Shown: positions 45,504 to 53,872 of the stretch, piece by piece
How the letters are laid out: the number at the start of each line of letters is the position of its first letter
Numbering within the stretch: position 1 is the stretch's first letter
Source of the DNA: Ardenticatenaceae bacterium
GTDB taxonomy: Bacteria > Chloroflexota > Anaerolineae > Promineifilales > Promineifilaceae
Assembly (NCBI GenBank): GCA_020634495.1
Contig: JACKBR010000026.1
Span: 1-64,000, forward strand
Direction of reading: 5' to 3'
DNA: 64,000 bases
The notes under the pieces: model-generated
Database searches by the model: none
The model's input: only the letters and a program-made list of their open reading frames with translations
What the model was told of the DNA's origin: nothing
Translations under genes and position numbers: made by a program

Positions 45504-46274
45504 ATGGCTGTTGTTGAAATCTGCCTGAGCGGAATTGAGTCTGCCCTGGCGGCCCAGGCGGGCGGCGCTGACCGCATTGAGCTTTGTGAAAATTTGGCGC
45601 AAGGTGGCACGACCCCAAGCCTGGGCCTGATTAAGGCCGTACGAAATCGGCTACAGATTGGCGTTCAGGTCATGATTCGGCCCCGTGGCGGAGATTTTTG
45701 CTACACAGAGGCAGAATTTGAGGTCATGCGACAAGATGTCCAGCTGGCCAAAGAGGTGGGGGTAGACGGTATTGTTTTTGGCATTTTGCACCCGGACGGC
45801 ACCATTGATAAAACCCGCTGCCGGGAGTTGATAGCCCTGGGACGGCCGTTGTCCATCACCTTCCACCGCGCCTTTGATCTCACACCGGCCCCATTTGCGG
45901 CATTGTCCGATTTGTTGGCGCTGGGGGTGGATCGTCTTTTAACCTCAGGGCAGGCAGAAACGGCCGTTGCTGGCAAAACCTTGATTCGTCAGCTGCAAGC
46001 CAGGGCCGGGGAGCAAATAACCATCATGGCAGGCAGTGGCATTTCAGCAGAAAATGTGGCTGCGCTGCTGGCCGAAACGGCCGTTCCTGAAATTCATGCT
46101 GGCTCCAGCTGCACAGAAACAATCCCAGGCAACATGCACGTCCACTCACCTGGTTTTTCTCTGGGAACGGCTAAAAACGAACCCGAATTTGCCCGCCAGC
46201 AAGTGACCGCCAGGCGCGTTCGAGAACTGGTGTTAAAAGCCAGGCAGCCTTATGCGCCAGGCAGCACCTCATGA
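45504..46274 (+). CDS. cutC: CutC family protein (copper homeostasis / TIM-barrel)
   Basis: 256 aa. Family signature at the N-terminus (EICLSGIESALAAQAGGADRIELCENLAQGGTTPS), then VMIRPRGGDFCYT, GIVFGILHPDGTID, ITFHRAFDLTP and GVDRLLTSGQAETA. CutC was linked to copper tolerance in E. coli, although its exact biochemical role is unsettled. It starts 13 nt after the OsmC-family gene and overlaps the 3' end of the convergent aminotransferase gene by 25 nt, so transcription of the two must interfere. Confidence 0.92.
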   Translation: MAVVEICLSGIESALAAQAGGADRIELCENLAQGGTTPSLGLIKAVRNRLQIGVQVMIRPRGGDFCYTEAEFEVMRQDVQLAKEVGVDGIVFGILHPDGTIDKTRCRELIALGRPLSITFHRAFDLTPAPFAALSDLLALGVDRLLTSGQAETAVAGKTLIRQLQARAGEQITIMAGSGISAENVAALLAETAVPEIHAGSSCTETIPGNMHVHSPGFSLGTAKNEPEFARQQVTARRVRELVLKARQPYAPGSTS

Positions 46275-47575
46275 ACGGCTTCCACCAAAATTTGTACCAT
46301 CTCTTCCAGCTGTGGCTCTGTGACAATTAGCGGTGGGCCAAGCATAATCACATCCCCATTTTGACCATCGGCACAGCCCTGAGAATAGTAAACGATTAGC
46401 CCCTTATCAAACGCCCGCTGCCAGATATCCCAGGCCAAATGGCGCGCTGCGGGAAACGGGTCTTTACTCGTTTTGTCCTGCACAAACTCAATCCCCCAAA
46501 ACAGCCCGCGACCACGAATCTCGCCGACGTGTGGATGGCCGTCCAGCGCCGCCTGCAACATCTGGCCCAGCTTTGGACCCAAGCTGGCAGAGTTCTCCAC
46601 AAGCTTTTCTTGTTGCATGATGTGCAGCGTGGCTAAAGCGGCCGCACAGCCCACCGGATGATGGCTAAACGTGCCGCCGTGGTTCCAATCGCCCAATTTC
46701 TGGCGAATTAGCTCCACATCTTCCGTTTTAGCCGCCACAAACCCTAACGGGAAATAGCCTCCGGCCAACCCTTTGGAAGTTACCAGGATGTCTGGCTGCA
46801 CCTGCCAATGGTCCAGTCCCCACCATTTGCCCGTCCGCCCCATGCCCACCAATACTTCATCGGCAATCAGGAGCACACCGTATTTGTCGCAAATGCGGCG
46901 CACGGCGGGCCAATAATCATCTGGCGGGATTACCGCCCCCAGGCTGGCCCCGCTAATTGGCTCAGCAATGAAGGCGGCGACTGTTTCTGGCCCATAAGCC
47001 AGAATGGACTCTTCCAAACGACCGGCCAGCTCCTCGCCTGAGGCTTCAAAGCGGTAAGGGTATGGCGGTCGCACGTGCGGCATGTTGACCATCATGCCCA
47101 TGTAGGGGGTGCGCAAACCGGGACGGCCGCTTACGCCCAGCGCCCCCAATGTCATGCCGTGATAGCTGAGGGAACGGCAGGTCATGATGTCGCGTGTGGT
47201 CTGACCGCGTGCCTGCTGAATTTGCCGGGCCAGCTTGATGGCCCCCTCTACCACTTCTGAGCCGCTGCTGAGGTAAAAAAAGCGCGGATTGGGAATTGGC
47301 ACAATCTGGGCCAGCTCCGTGGAAAGCTGCTCGGTGGCCTCGTTGGTAAACATGATGGCATGGACGTAGGCGGCTTTTTGGGCTTGCTCGGTCATCGCGG
47401 CGACGATTTCGGAACGGCCGTGTCCCACATTCACCACCAGCGGCCCGCCAGAACCATCCAGGTAGCGTTTGCCACTTTCATCAAATAAATAAATGCCCTC
47501 CCCGTAAGCAATCTTGGGGCGGGCATGGCTCATCTTGCGATAAAACACGTGTCCGTACGGATGTGCATATTTCAT
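46250..47575 (-). CDS. Class III PLP-dependent aminotransferase
   Basis: 441 aa. Fold-type I enzyme of the omega-amino acid / 4-aminobutyrate aminotransferase group. Seen: the N-terminal FDESGKRYLDGSGGPLVVNVGHG, the cofactor loop SSGSEVVEGAIKLA, LLIADEVLVGMGRTGKWW with the Asp that pairs with the pyridine nitrogen, and the Schiff-base Lys in ILVTSKGLAGGYFPLG. Such enzymes deaminate omega-amines or amino acids. The next gene upstream on this strand encodes P5C dehydrogenase, so ornithine or GABA-like substrates feeding glutamate metabolism are plausible. Confidence 0.92.
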   Translation of the reverse strand: MKYAHPYGHVFYRKMSHARPKIAYGEGIYLFDESGKRYLDGSGGPLVVNVGHGRSEIVAAMTEQAQKAAYVHAIMFTNEATEQLSTELAQIVPIPNPRFFYLSSGSEVVEGAIKLARQIQQARGQTTRDIMTCRSLSYHGMTLGALGVSGRPGLRTPYMGMMVNMPHVRPPYPYRFEASGEELAGRLEESILAYGPETVAAFIAEPISGASLGAVIPPDDYWPAVRRICDKYGVLLIADEVLVGMGRTGKWWGLDHWQVQPDILVTSKGLAGGYFPLGFVAAKTEDVELIRQKLGDWNHGGTFSHHPVGCAAALATLHIMQQEKLVENSASLGPKLGQMLQAALDGHPHVGEIRGRGLFWGIEFVQDKTSKDPFPAARHLAWDIWQRAFDKGLIVYYSQGCADGQNGDVIMLGPPLIVTEPQLEEMVQILVEAVHEVLPGA

Positions 47576-47604
47576 TTTTTTGTTTAAGGAATTGGAGGCA
47601 CTGT

Positions 47605-47675
47605 AATTGAGTAATCAAGTAATTGATCGTTTATTCGCCAATTACCCAATTACCCAATTACTTTATTACTCCACT
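47605..47675. repeat. CAATTACCCAATTAC-type palindromic array
   Basis: GTAATTGAGTAATCAAG and TAATTGATCG on the left are mirrored by CAATTACCCAATTACCC and AATTACTTTATTAC on the right, between the aminotransferase and P5C dehydrogenase genes. Same family as the array near 33305. Confidence 0.65.
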
Positions 47676-47700
47676 CCTGCTCCTTGCATCAGCTGAATCA

Positions 47701-49269
47701 CTAATCAACAACCGTCTGGCTTTGTTCGTGCATGTACTGCTGAATGTAGTAGAAGCTGCCGGCTGCTTTGCCGGTGGAGCCGCTGCCTTTCCAACCGCCG
47801 AAGGATTGGTAGCCAGGCCAGGCACCAGTCGTAGCCCCGCTGGAGCGGTTCACGTAAAGCACGCCTGCCTCGATATTATTCAGCCACCATTGCACTTCGT
47901 TGTCGTCTTCACTAAAAAAGCCAGCGGTCAGACCATATTCCACGTCGTTGGCCTTGGCCATGGCCTCATTCAGGTCGGCAAATGGGGCAATCGTGACGAT
48001 TGGCAGGAACATTTCTTGTTTCCACAAGCGATGATCTTCTGGCAAATTGTCTACGATGGTGGGGGCCACAAAGTAGCCGTTGCCCACATCTTCCAACACC
48101 TCGCCACCAAACACAATGTCGCCATGTTCCCGCAAATCGGCCACAAACTCTTTATAGTCGTTGAAGGCTCCCTTGTTGGCCACTGGCCCCATCCAATTTT
48201 CCAGCTTGGAGGGATCGCCAACTTTAATTTGCGAGGTGAGATCGACCAGTTTGGTCATGAACGCATCTTTTACGTCTTTGTGTACGTAAACGCGGGAGCA
48301 AGCGGAACATTTTTGGCCTTGCAAGCCGAAGGCGGAGCGCATGACGCCCATGGCCGCTTTGTCAACATCGGCCTTATTGCTGATGATGGTGGGGTTCTTG
48401 CCGCCCATCTCGGCAATGACCGGGCGGGGGTAGCTGCTGTGGGCAAAGGTGCGCAAGATGTTCATGCCCACGTCGTAGCTGCCGGTGAAGGTGATGCCAT
48501 CCACATCGGGGTGGTCTACCAATGTTTGCCCAACAATACGGCCGCTTCCGGTAAGAAAGTTAAACACGCCATCGGGCACACCGGCATCGCGGAAGCATTC
48601 GGTGAGCAGCCAGGCGGTGTACGGCGTGTCGGTGGCGGGCTTGAGCACGACGCAGTTGCCCGCAACCAGGGCAGCTCCGGCAGGCCCTCCGGCCAAAGCG
48701 CCAGGGAAGTTAAACGGCGATATGACGGCCCAGACGCCGTACGGTTTGAGCACGCTGCGGTTGTGGTGCTTGTCGCTTTCAGACAGCAGCGGCCGGTTGA
48801 AATTATTGTTTTGTTCTACGGCATCGCAGTTGTAGCGAATGAGATCGGCCGTTTCTTCCACGTCACCCAGCGCTTCCAGCCGATTTTTGCCAATTTCCAG
48901 GCTCATTACCGCGCCCATGTGGAAGAGGCGCTCGCTGATAAGATCGGCTGCTTTGCGCATGATGGCCACGCGCTCCTGCCAGGGACGACCGCCCCAGGCG
49001 GGAAAAGCGGCTTTGGCAGCGGCAACGGCATCCTTGACGTCTTGTTCAGAACCGTATTGAAAATGGCCCATGACCATATCCAGATCAACCGGGCTGCGCT
49101 TCTCGAAGGTTTTTTCGGCCAACCGTTCCTGACCATTGATGAACATGGGGAAAGTTTTGCCAAAGCCAGCTTTGGCTTCCTCAACTGATTCGTCAAAATA
49201 TTGGTGCAGCAGAGGATCGGGGCTGGCCAGTGTGGAATAGGTTACTTTTATGTGTTTGCGTTCAGACAT
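47701..49269 (-). CDS. pruA: 1-Pyrroline-5-carboxylate (L-glutamate gamma-semialdehyde) dehydrogenase
   Basis: 522 aa, the length of monofunctional RocA/PruA. Oxidises glutamate semialdehyde to glutamate with NAD, the last step of proline and arginine breakdown. Motifs: PFNFPGALAGGPAGAALVAGN, EMGGKNPTIIS (Glu), GLQGQKCSACSRVYVHKDV (catalytic Cys), and the C-terminal SGATTGAWPGYQSFGGWKGSG. GGAGGCGA lies before the ATG. No proline dehydrogenase is adjacent. A perfect palindrome lies about 150 nt upstream. Confidence 0.95.
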   Translation of the reverse strand: MSERKHIKVTYSTLASPDPLLHQYFDESVEEAKAGFGKTFPMFINGQERLAEKTFEKRSPVDLDMVMGHFQYGSEQDVKDAVAAAKAAFPAWGGRPWQERVAIMRKAADLISERLFHMGAVMSLEIGKNRLEALGDVEETADLIRYNCDAVEQNNNFNRPLLSESDKHHNRSVLKPYGVWAVISPFNFPGALAGGPAGAALVAGNCVVLKPATDTPYTAWLLTECFRDAGVPDGVFNFLTGSGRIVGQTLVDHPDVDGITFTGSYDVGMNILRTFAHSSYPRPVIAEMGGKNPTIISNKADVDKAAMGVMRSAFGLQGQKCSACSRVYVHKDVKDAFMTKLVDLTSQIKVGDPSKLENWMGPVANKGAFNDYKEFVADLREHGDIVFGGEVLEDVGNGYFVAPTIVDNLPEDHRLWKQEMFLPIVTIAPFADLNEAMAKANDVEYGLTAGFFSEDDNEVQWWLNNIEAGVLYVNRSSGATTGAWPGYQSFGGWKGSGSTGKAAGSFYYIQQYMHEQSQTVVD

Positions 49270-49415
49270 AATCGCCTCCTTGGGAAATGTGAGTGAGTAA
49301 AAATCTTTTTATAACAAGCAGTTGGTCTTGCGGTAAACATCGTCTGGTTGATATGGAAAAGATCAGTGGGATTCAGTAATTCCGCCAAATGCAAAATTAC
49401 AAATGAGGGTTCTGT

Positions 49416-49438
49416 GTAATTCACAAATTGTGAATTAC
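49416..49438. promoter_or_regulatory. Perfect palindrome upstream of the P5C dehydrogenase gene
   Basis: 9-bp arms GTAATTCAC (49416-49424) and GTGAATTAC (49430-49438) around AAATT, the size of a dimeric regulator operator. It lies in a 299-nt spacer that otherwise holds no gene. It is 147 nt upstream of the start, so it would act as an upstream operator or activator site. Confidence 0.5.
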
Positions 49439-49568
49439 GTGAGTGAAAGCGTAGAAGTGGTTGTTTGCTATTTCAAAGTTCTTTTGCGCTTTCACATGGC
49501 CGTATTATACCTGCGATTTCCTGATCGGACAGCCAGAATTTCATCACACAATTTTCATGACTTCTCGC

Positions 49569-50150
49569 TTATTTTTTGCCGTTTGCCAGGAAACTTTTTA
49601 TGAGTTTCAGCTCAGGCAGAGAAAGGATAAAGGCGCAAGGCAAGGTGAGGGATTGCCAAAACTGCCGGGGCAACAAGTGGGGGTTGTGCTGGCAAATGAA
49701 CAGGGTGAGCACGGTTCCGTGGGCAACGATAGCCAGGGTATGGTCAGGGTTTGCTGCAACCTGACGCATGACTGCCTGGCTAAAGCGGGCGGCGGCGGCA
49801 ACGGCCGTTTCCCGACCAAACACCAATTCATCAGGACGGGCAAAAAAGTTGGTTACGGCCGTTTCAAAGTCTGCCCGGTTCTCAAAATAAGGCACACCCC
49901 GGCGGTCATGCTCCTGCAATCCAGGCGCTGGCTGCACCGGCAGCGCCCACACATCGGCCAACGCCTGGCCTGTTGCCTGGGCTTTGGCTTCCTCGCTGGT
50001 GATGATGCGGCTGGGCTGGTACGGTTTTAGCTGATGGGCAAGTTGGTGGGTGGCAGAACGGCCGTCGGCTGTCAACGGCCATTTATGGCTGGGAATAGTG
50101 GGATCGATGGAAACGGCCGCGTGACGCACCAGAATCAGTGAGGAGAGCAT
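49569..50150 (-). CDS. Histidine phosphatase family protein
   Basis: 193 aa from the ATG at 50150. Branch-1 histidine phosphatase (phosphoglycerate-mutase fold): phosphoacceptor His in LILVRHAAVS, a second set of catalytic residues in SEEAKAQATGQALAD and the C-terminal AIVAHGTVLT with the proton donor region. RHG reads RHA here, seen in some members. Substrates in the family range from phosphoserine to alpha-ribazole phosphate and nothing here decides. No ribosome site visible. Confidence 0.82.
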   Translation of the reverse strand: MLSSLILVRHAAVSIDPTIPSHKWPLTADGRSATHQLAHQLKPYQPSRIITSEEAKAQATGQALADVWALPVQPAPGLQEHDRRGVPYFENRADFETAVTNFFARPDELVFGRETAVAAAARFSQAVMRQVAANPDHTLAIVAHGTVLTLFICQHNPHLLPRQFWQSLTLPCAFILSLPELKLIKSFLANGKK

Positions 50151-50164
50151 GAAAATTATTGAGG

Positions 50165-50235
50165 CTCTGTTTTCATTTTCATTACAAAGGAACAAAGAAA
50201 CAAAGGATTCTTGGTTCCTCCTTCCCTTTGTCCCT
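50165..50235. repeat. AAAGGAACAAAGAAACAAAGG-type repeat
   Basis: AAAGGAACAAAGAAACAAAGGATTCTTGG is loosely mirrored by TTCCTCCTTCCCTTTGTCCC. Low-complexity spacer array between the phosphatase and first C39 peptidase genes. Confidence 0.45.
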
Positions 50236-50255
50236 TATGTATAAGTCTTGTTCTA

Positions 50256-51641
50256 CTAGCCGCCACCGGTGAGCGCATCCAGCGACCACTGGGCATAATA
50301 CGCATTGTGGTTCACTTCTAAAGCCGCCCGGTAATTGGTAATGGCCTCATCAATATTCCCCTGTGATTCCATAGCCAATCCTTTGTACCAATAAGTTTCT
50401 TCCACATTGCGGCCACCCTGCGTTTCCAAGGTGGCATCTGCCAGGGCAATCACATCCTCATTCCGCCCGATTTTCCAATACGCCAGGTACGGCCGGAACT
50501 GGTACCACAACATGCGCGGCGGCAAGCCAAGCTCACGCGCTTCATCATAAGCCTGTGCGCCACCCTGGTAAAATTGGGCTTCCCCTGTGCTGGCACCCAT
50601 TTCTGTGAGCGCCGTGCCCAGGTTGAACCAGGCAAACTCATTCCCAGGATCGGCATCAATTTCTGCCTGAGCCCGTTCGGCCACCATGCGCCACATTTCC
50701 ATCGGATCAGACAAAGTTGGCCCTAATATAGATTGCACTTCAGCTTCCTGCGAGGGGTAATAAACCACGTAAAAGGTGTAGTTAAACTGCTGCCAGAAAA
50801 ACTCAAATTCCTCGTAATCATCGGTACGGCCGCTGCCGTCCCACGGGCCTAAAAAGCTGTCCTGGCTGTAAAAAATCTGCTCCTCGTCATCATAGCCAAA
50901 AACTGTGAGGTAATGCCCCCACCAGCCCTGGCCAGGCAGTTCATACCCTTTTTCAATCACCACAGGATAACCCGCAGCAATAAACTGCTTGATTAATTCT
51001 AACGTGCCGCCGCTGTGCGCGCTGGCCATAAAGCTGCCACCCGTTCGCTCATTGACGTAATCGGCAATTTGCCAGGGGCTTACGTTGCGATCTTCGCTGC
51101 TTGGTTTTAGATAGTCGGCCACTTCTTCCTGGGTAATGTCATACCCTAAATAGTTTAATGTTTGGGTCAAGTTAGCCGGGCCACAATTATTGAAAGTCTG
51201 CCGAACAACGCCCATTCCTTCCAGGATGTGTGACGTTGGCAGCGGTTCCGGGGTTGGGGTGTTGGTGGGTGTGGGGATAGGGGTGTTGGTTGGTTTTGGT
51301 TCGGTTTCCTCGCTGGCTGTGTCGGGCAAGGTGGTTGGGGTTTCGGTTGGTTTTGGGGTGGCTGTCGGTTCAACCGTCGGCGGTGCAGCAATGAGTGCGT
51401 TTATATCTACCTGGGATTCAGAAGCAGAAACGGCCGCAACCGGCAGCGCTGTGGCCACTGGGGCAACTTGCTCAATGACCCCCTCCACAAGCCCACTTAG
51501 CGCCGGGCTGCGCTCTTGCAACGCCACCCGATAACGCCCAGGAATTGCACCCACGGCACCGGGCAAAACCAGCAACCCAACGATGAGCAAAATCTGCACA
51601 CCGACAACAATTAAAATCAAATTTTTTGTTCGCTTTTTCAT
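50256..51641 (-). CDS. Membrane-anchored C39-like cysteine peptidase with TPR tail (copy 1)
   Basis: 461 aa from the ATG at 51641 (GGAAGAG upstream). One N-terminal membrane helix (ILIVVGVQILLIVGLLVLPG), a long Pro/Thr-rich stalk (about 85-135), then a papain-like C39_2 domain: Cys153 in TFNNCGPANLTQTL, His243 in GWWGHYLTVFGY and Asp261 in SQDSF. The C-terminus (about 300-460) contains TPR-like helices (NEFAWFNLGTALTEMG; EETYWYKGLAMESQGNIDEAI). C39 relatives cleave leader peptides of bacteriocins or process surface proteins, but no ABC or precursor gene is nearby. A tandem paralogue follows. Confidence 0.8.
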   Translation of the reverse strand: MKKRTKNLILIVVGVQILLIVGLLVLPGAVGAIPGRYRVALQERSPALSGLVEGVIEQVAPVATALPVAAVSASESQVDINALIAAPPTVEPTATPKPTETPTTLPDTASEETEPKPTNTPIPTPTNTPTPEPLPTSHILEGMGVVRQTFNNCGPANLTQTLNYLGYDITQEEVADYLKPSSEDRNVSPWQIADYVNERTGGSFMASAHSGGTLELIKQFIAAGYPVVIEKGYELPGQGWWGHYLTVFGYDDEEQIFYSQDSFLGPWDGSGRTDDYEEFEFFWQQFNYTFYVVYYPSQEAEVQSILGPTLSDPMEMWRMVAERAQAEIDADPGNEFAWFNLGTALTEMGASTGEAQFYQGGAQAYDEARELGLPPRMLWYQFRPYLAYWKIGRNEDVIALADATLETQGGRNVEETYWYKGLAMESQGNIDEAITNYRAALEVNHNAYYAQWSLDALTGGG

Positions 51642-51654
51642 AGTCTCTTCCGCC

Positions 51655-51740
51655 TGTGAGTCAGTATCCAGTATCCAGTGATCAGTTATCAGTAAGAGCA
51701 TCTGACTACTGACCTACTGATCACTGACCTACTGATTACT
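51655..51740. repeat. CAGTATCCAGTGATCAG-type palindromic array
   Basis: Units TCAGTATCCAGTATCCAGTG, ATCAGTTATCAGTAAG, CTACTGACCTACTGATC and CTACTGATTACTG lie between the two C39 genes. The last unit reads into the stop codon of the upstream copy, whose final residues and TAG (51729-51731) come from the repeat. Sister array at 18440-18563. Confidence 0.7.
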
Positions 51741-53066
51741 GTCCAATTCGGCCAGCGCCACAACGGCTGGGGCAAAATTGGGGTTAAACGCAGCGGCCTT
51801 CTCCAAATTTTCGGCAGCAACGGCCGTTTCTCCGGTCGCAGCTAAGGCCAATCCTTTGTAATAAAATGATTCTTCAAAATACGGCCGATCTTTCAGCGTC
51901 ACATCAGCCAGCAAAATTACATCTTCATACCGTCCTACCTGGTAATACGCCTCGTAAGGACCAAATTGGTACCAGAGCATCCGCCAGGGCAAGCCAATCG
52001 CCCGCGCCTGATCAAAGGCGGCGCTGGCTCGTTCAAAATTGCCGTTGGCGTTGTAGCTGGTGCCCAGGTTAAACCAGAAAAAGGCATTCTCAGGCGAGGC
52101 AGCAGCATCGGTTTGAGCTTGCAGCAAGGAATGGGTCCACATGACGGTATCATCCATATCCTCGCCTACGATACGGGCTACCGTTTGGGCCTCTTCTGGT
52201 GGATAAACGGCAATGTAACTGCGGTTAAATTGGGGCCAATAGGTCTCCACGTCGGCATAGCTTAGTTTACGGCCGTTTCTATCCGCGTTTTCATTGGGCA
52301 CATCACTTGTGCCAAACCAGGAATCATAAACAAAAAACTGCTCGTTGGCGTCATCATAGGCCACCACCAATAAATAATGACCGTACCAACCTAACCAACG
52401 ATATTCACCAGGGGGATCGATGCCAATTTCTACAATGACAGGAATGCCATTGGCCACAAATTGCTTAAGCATCTCAATACGGCCGTTCACCCGTTCAATG
52501 GCCTGGAGCGGCGTCTGCTCATTCACATAGGCGGCCATTTCATCGGGGCTAACGTTGCGGTCTTCTGGGTTTGGCTTAAGCACAGCGGCCGTATCGGTTT
52601 GGGTTAAAAACAAGTCAAAGTAGCTCAAGGTCATCGCCATCGTTGCCGGGCCACAATTATTCCATTCCTGAAACTGATGCTGAATGCCTTCCAGTCGAGC
52701 GGCGGCGGGAATGGGTACGGCCGTTGCCGTTGGTATTTGCGTGGGAGTGGCGGTGGGAGGAACGGCCGTTTCTGCGGCAACGGCCGTTGGCTCAGGCGAA
52801 GAAAGCGCTGCCGTTGGCTCAATCACCTCAATGACAGGAGCAGCCAACGCTGTTGGCTCCGCCAGCAAACTATCAACGTTTAGCGGCTGGGCAACGGTGG
52901 GCAAAATGGCCACTTCCTGCTGAGGTGAGGCAATTGCCAGCAGCGGCGCTGGCAGCCAACGGGCCGCATACCGGGGTGGAATAGCTCGCAAGGCCGCCGG
53001 GAAAGCAAAAATGCCAGCCAGCAACAACACAACAACACCTAAGATATATTTCTTCCGTTTATCCAT
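51729..53066 (-). CDS. Membrane-anchored C39-like cysteine peptidase with TPR tail (copy 2)
   Basis: 445 aa from the ATG at 53066 (53069 is equally possible). Same plan as copy 1: helix YILGVVVLLLAGIFAFPAAL, Ala/Pro/Thr-rich stalk (about 70-120), C39_2 domain with Cys138 in EWNNCGPATMAMTL, His230 in GWYGHYLLVVAY and Asp248 in VYDSW, then TPR units (NAFFWFNLGTSYNANGNFERA). The pair is clearly paralogous but diverged, so each may have a different substrate. Both probably act outside the cell membrane. Confidence 0.8.
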   Translation of the reverse strand: MDKRKKYILGVVVLLLAGIFAFPAALRAIPPRYAARWLPAPLLAIASPQQEVAILPTVAQPLNVDSLLAEPTALAAPVIEVIEPTAALSSPEPTAVAAETAVPPTATPTQIPTATAVPIPAAARLEGIQHQFQEWNNCGPATMAMTLSYFDLFLTQTDTAAVLKPNPEDRNVSPDEMAAYVNEQTPLQAIERVNGRIEMLKQFVANGIPVIVEIGIDPPGEYRWLGWYGHYLLVVAYDDANEQFFVYDSWFGTSDVPNENADRNGRKLSYADVETYWPQFNRSYIAVYPPEEAQTVARIVGEDMDDTVMWTHSLLQAQTDAAASPENAFFWFNLGTSYNANGNFERASAAFDQARAIGLPWRMLWYQFGPYEAYYQVGRYEDVILLADVTLKDRPYFEESFYYKGLALAATGETAVAAENLEKAAAFNPNFAPAVVALAELDSNQ

Positions 53067-53287
53067 CATCAATTTAGAAAAACTTTCTCCTACAGCGCAG
53101 CTAAGTATAGCCAATGGCCCCAGCCAGCCAAGCACGCTGTCCCTTCGTTTACCCAACTCTTAAGTAATAAAACACCCATTGGAGGAAACGGCCGTTTGTG
53201 CCAAATGACTTTTATTACAGCAAATTTATGGGGATTGTCACTGGCAGTTGATTGGCATTTTCTGGCATAATTGTTATTAGTTTTTAA

Positions 53288-53337
53288 GCAAATCACAAAA
53301 GAAACTTAGATTTAAATGAAGTTTTCTTGTGATTTGC
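53288..53337 (+). promoter_or_regulatory. Long hairpin in the universal stress protein leader
   Basis: GCAAATCACAAAAGAAACTT (53288-53307) pairs with AAGTTTTCTTGTGATTTGC (53319-53337) with one or two mismatches. It lies 30 nt before the ATG and ahead of the ribosome site TTGGAGGCG, so it may be a leader hairpin or a large operator. Confidence 0.5.
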
Positions 53338-53366
53338 CCAATTAAGAAACGAGTTGGAGGCGAATC

Positions 53367-53861
53367 ATGTTTAACCATTTACTTGTTCCCTTAGATGGAT
53401 CGCACCTGGCCGAAGCGGCACTCCCCCCTTCTTTAGAGTTAGCCAGCAAATTCAACAGCGAAATTACTCTGGTGTGGGTCATTCAGCCACCCCACCTCAT
53501 CATGACAGCCGCCAACGGCAGCGTCTATGCCCAACTGCTCACCGAAATGCGCAATCAATCTGAAAAAGATGCCGAATCCTACCTGCGCGGGCATCAAGGC
53601 TCACTGCGGCAGCAAGGGTTGGTGGTACACACGAGAATTGTAGAAGGGGAAAACATAGCCGATGCTCTGCTCCAGGTCGCTGCAAATATAAACGCTGATG
53701 CCATTGTGATGAGTACGCATGGCCGAGGGGGAATCAGCCGCTGGGTCTTTGGCAGCGTCGCCGACAAAGTGCTTCGCTATGCGAATGTGCCAGTGCTGCT
53801 CATTCGCGCCAAGGAAGAAACGCTAGACTGGCAAGCAAAAGATCAACAGACGATTGTATAG
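53367..53861 (+). CDS. Universal stress protein (UspA family)
   Basis: 164 aa, single domain. ATP-binding-type UspA: VPLDGSHLAEAALPPSLELA at the N-terminus, and the nucleotide motif near the C-terminus as Ser116-x2-Gly119-x9-Gly129-Ser130 (STHGRGGISRWVFGS), where the first Gly is Ser. Cytoplasmic, usually a dimer, induced by stress. GGAGG 7 nt before the start. Confidence 0.92.
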   Translation: MFNHLLVPLDGSHLAEAALPPSLELASKFNSEITLVWVIQPPHLIMTAANGSVYAQLLTEMRNQSEKDAESYLRGHQGSLRQQGLVVHTRIVEGENIADALLQVAANINADAIVMSTHGRGGISRWVFGSVADKVLRYANVPVLLIRAKEETLDWQAKDQQTIV

Positions 53862-53872
53862 GAAAACCTGAC

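Noticed and set aside
47623..49188. 521-codon plus-strand open frame opposite the P5C dehydrogenase gene
   Set aside because: It is the antisense of an unmistakable dehydrogenase with all catalytic motifs; the protein has no recognisable content and its start lies in a spacer repeat.
51655..51740. CRISPR array
   Set aside because: Repeated units are only 8-16 nt, irregularly spaced and mirrored, with no spacers of even length and no cas genes in the window.
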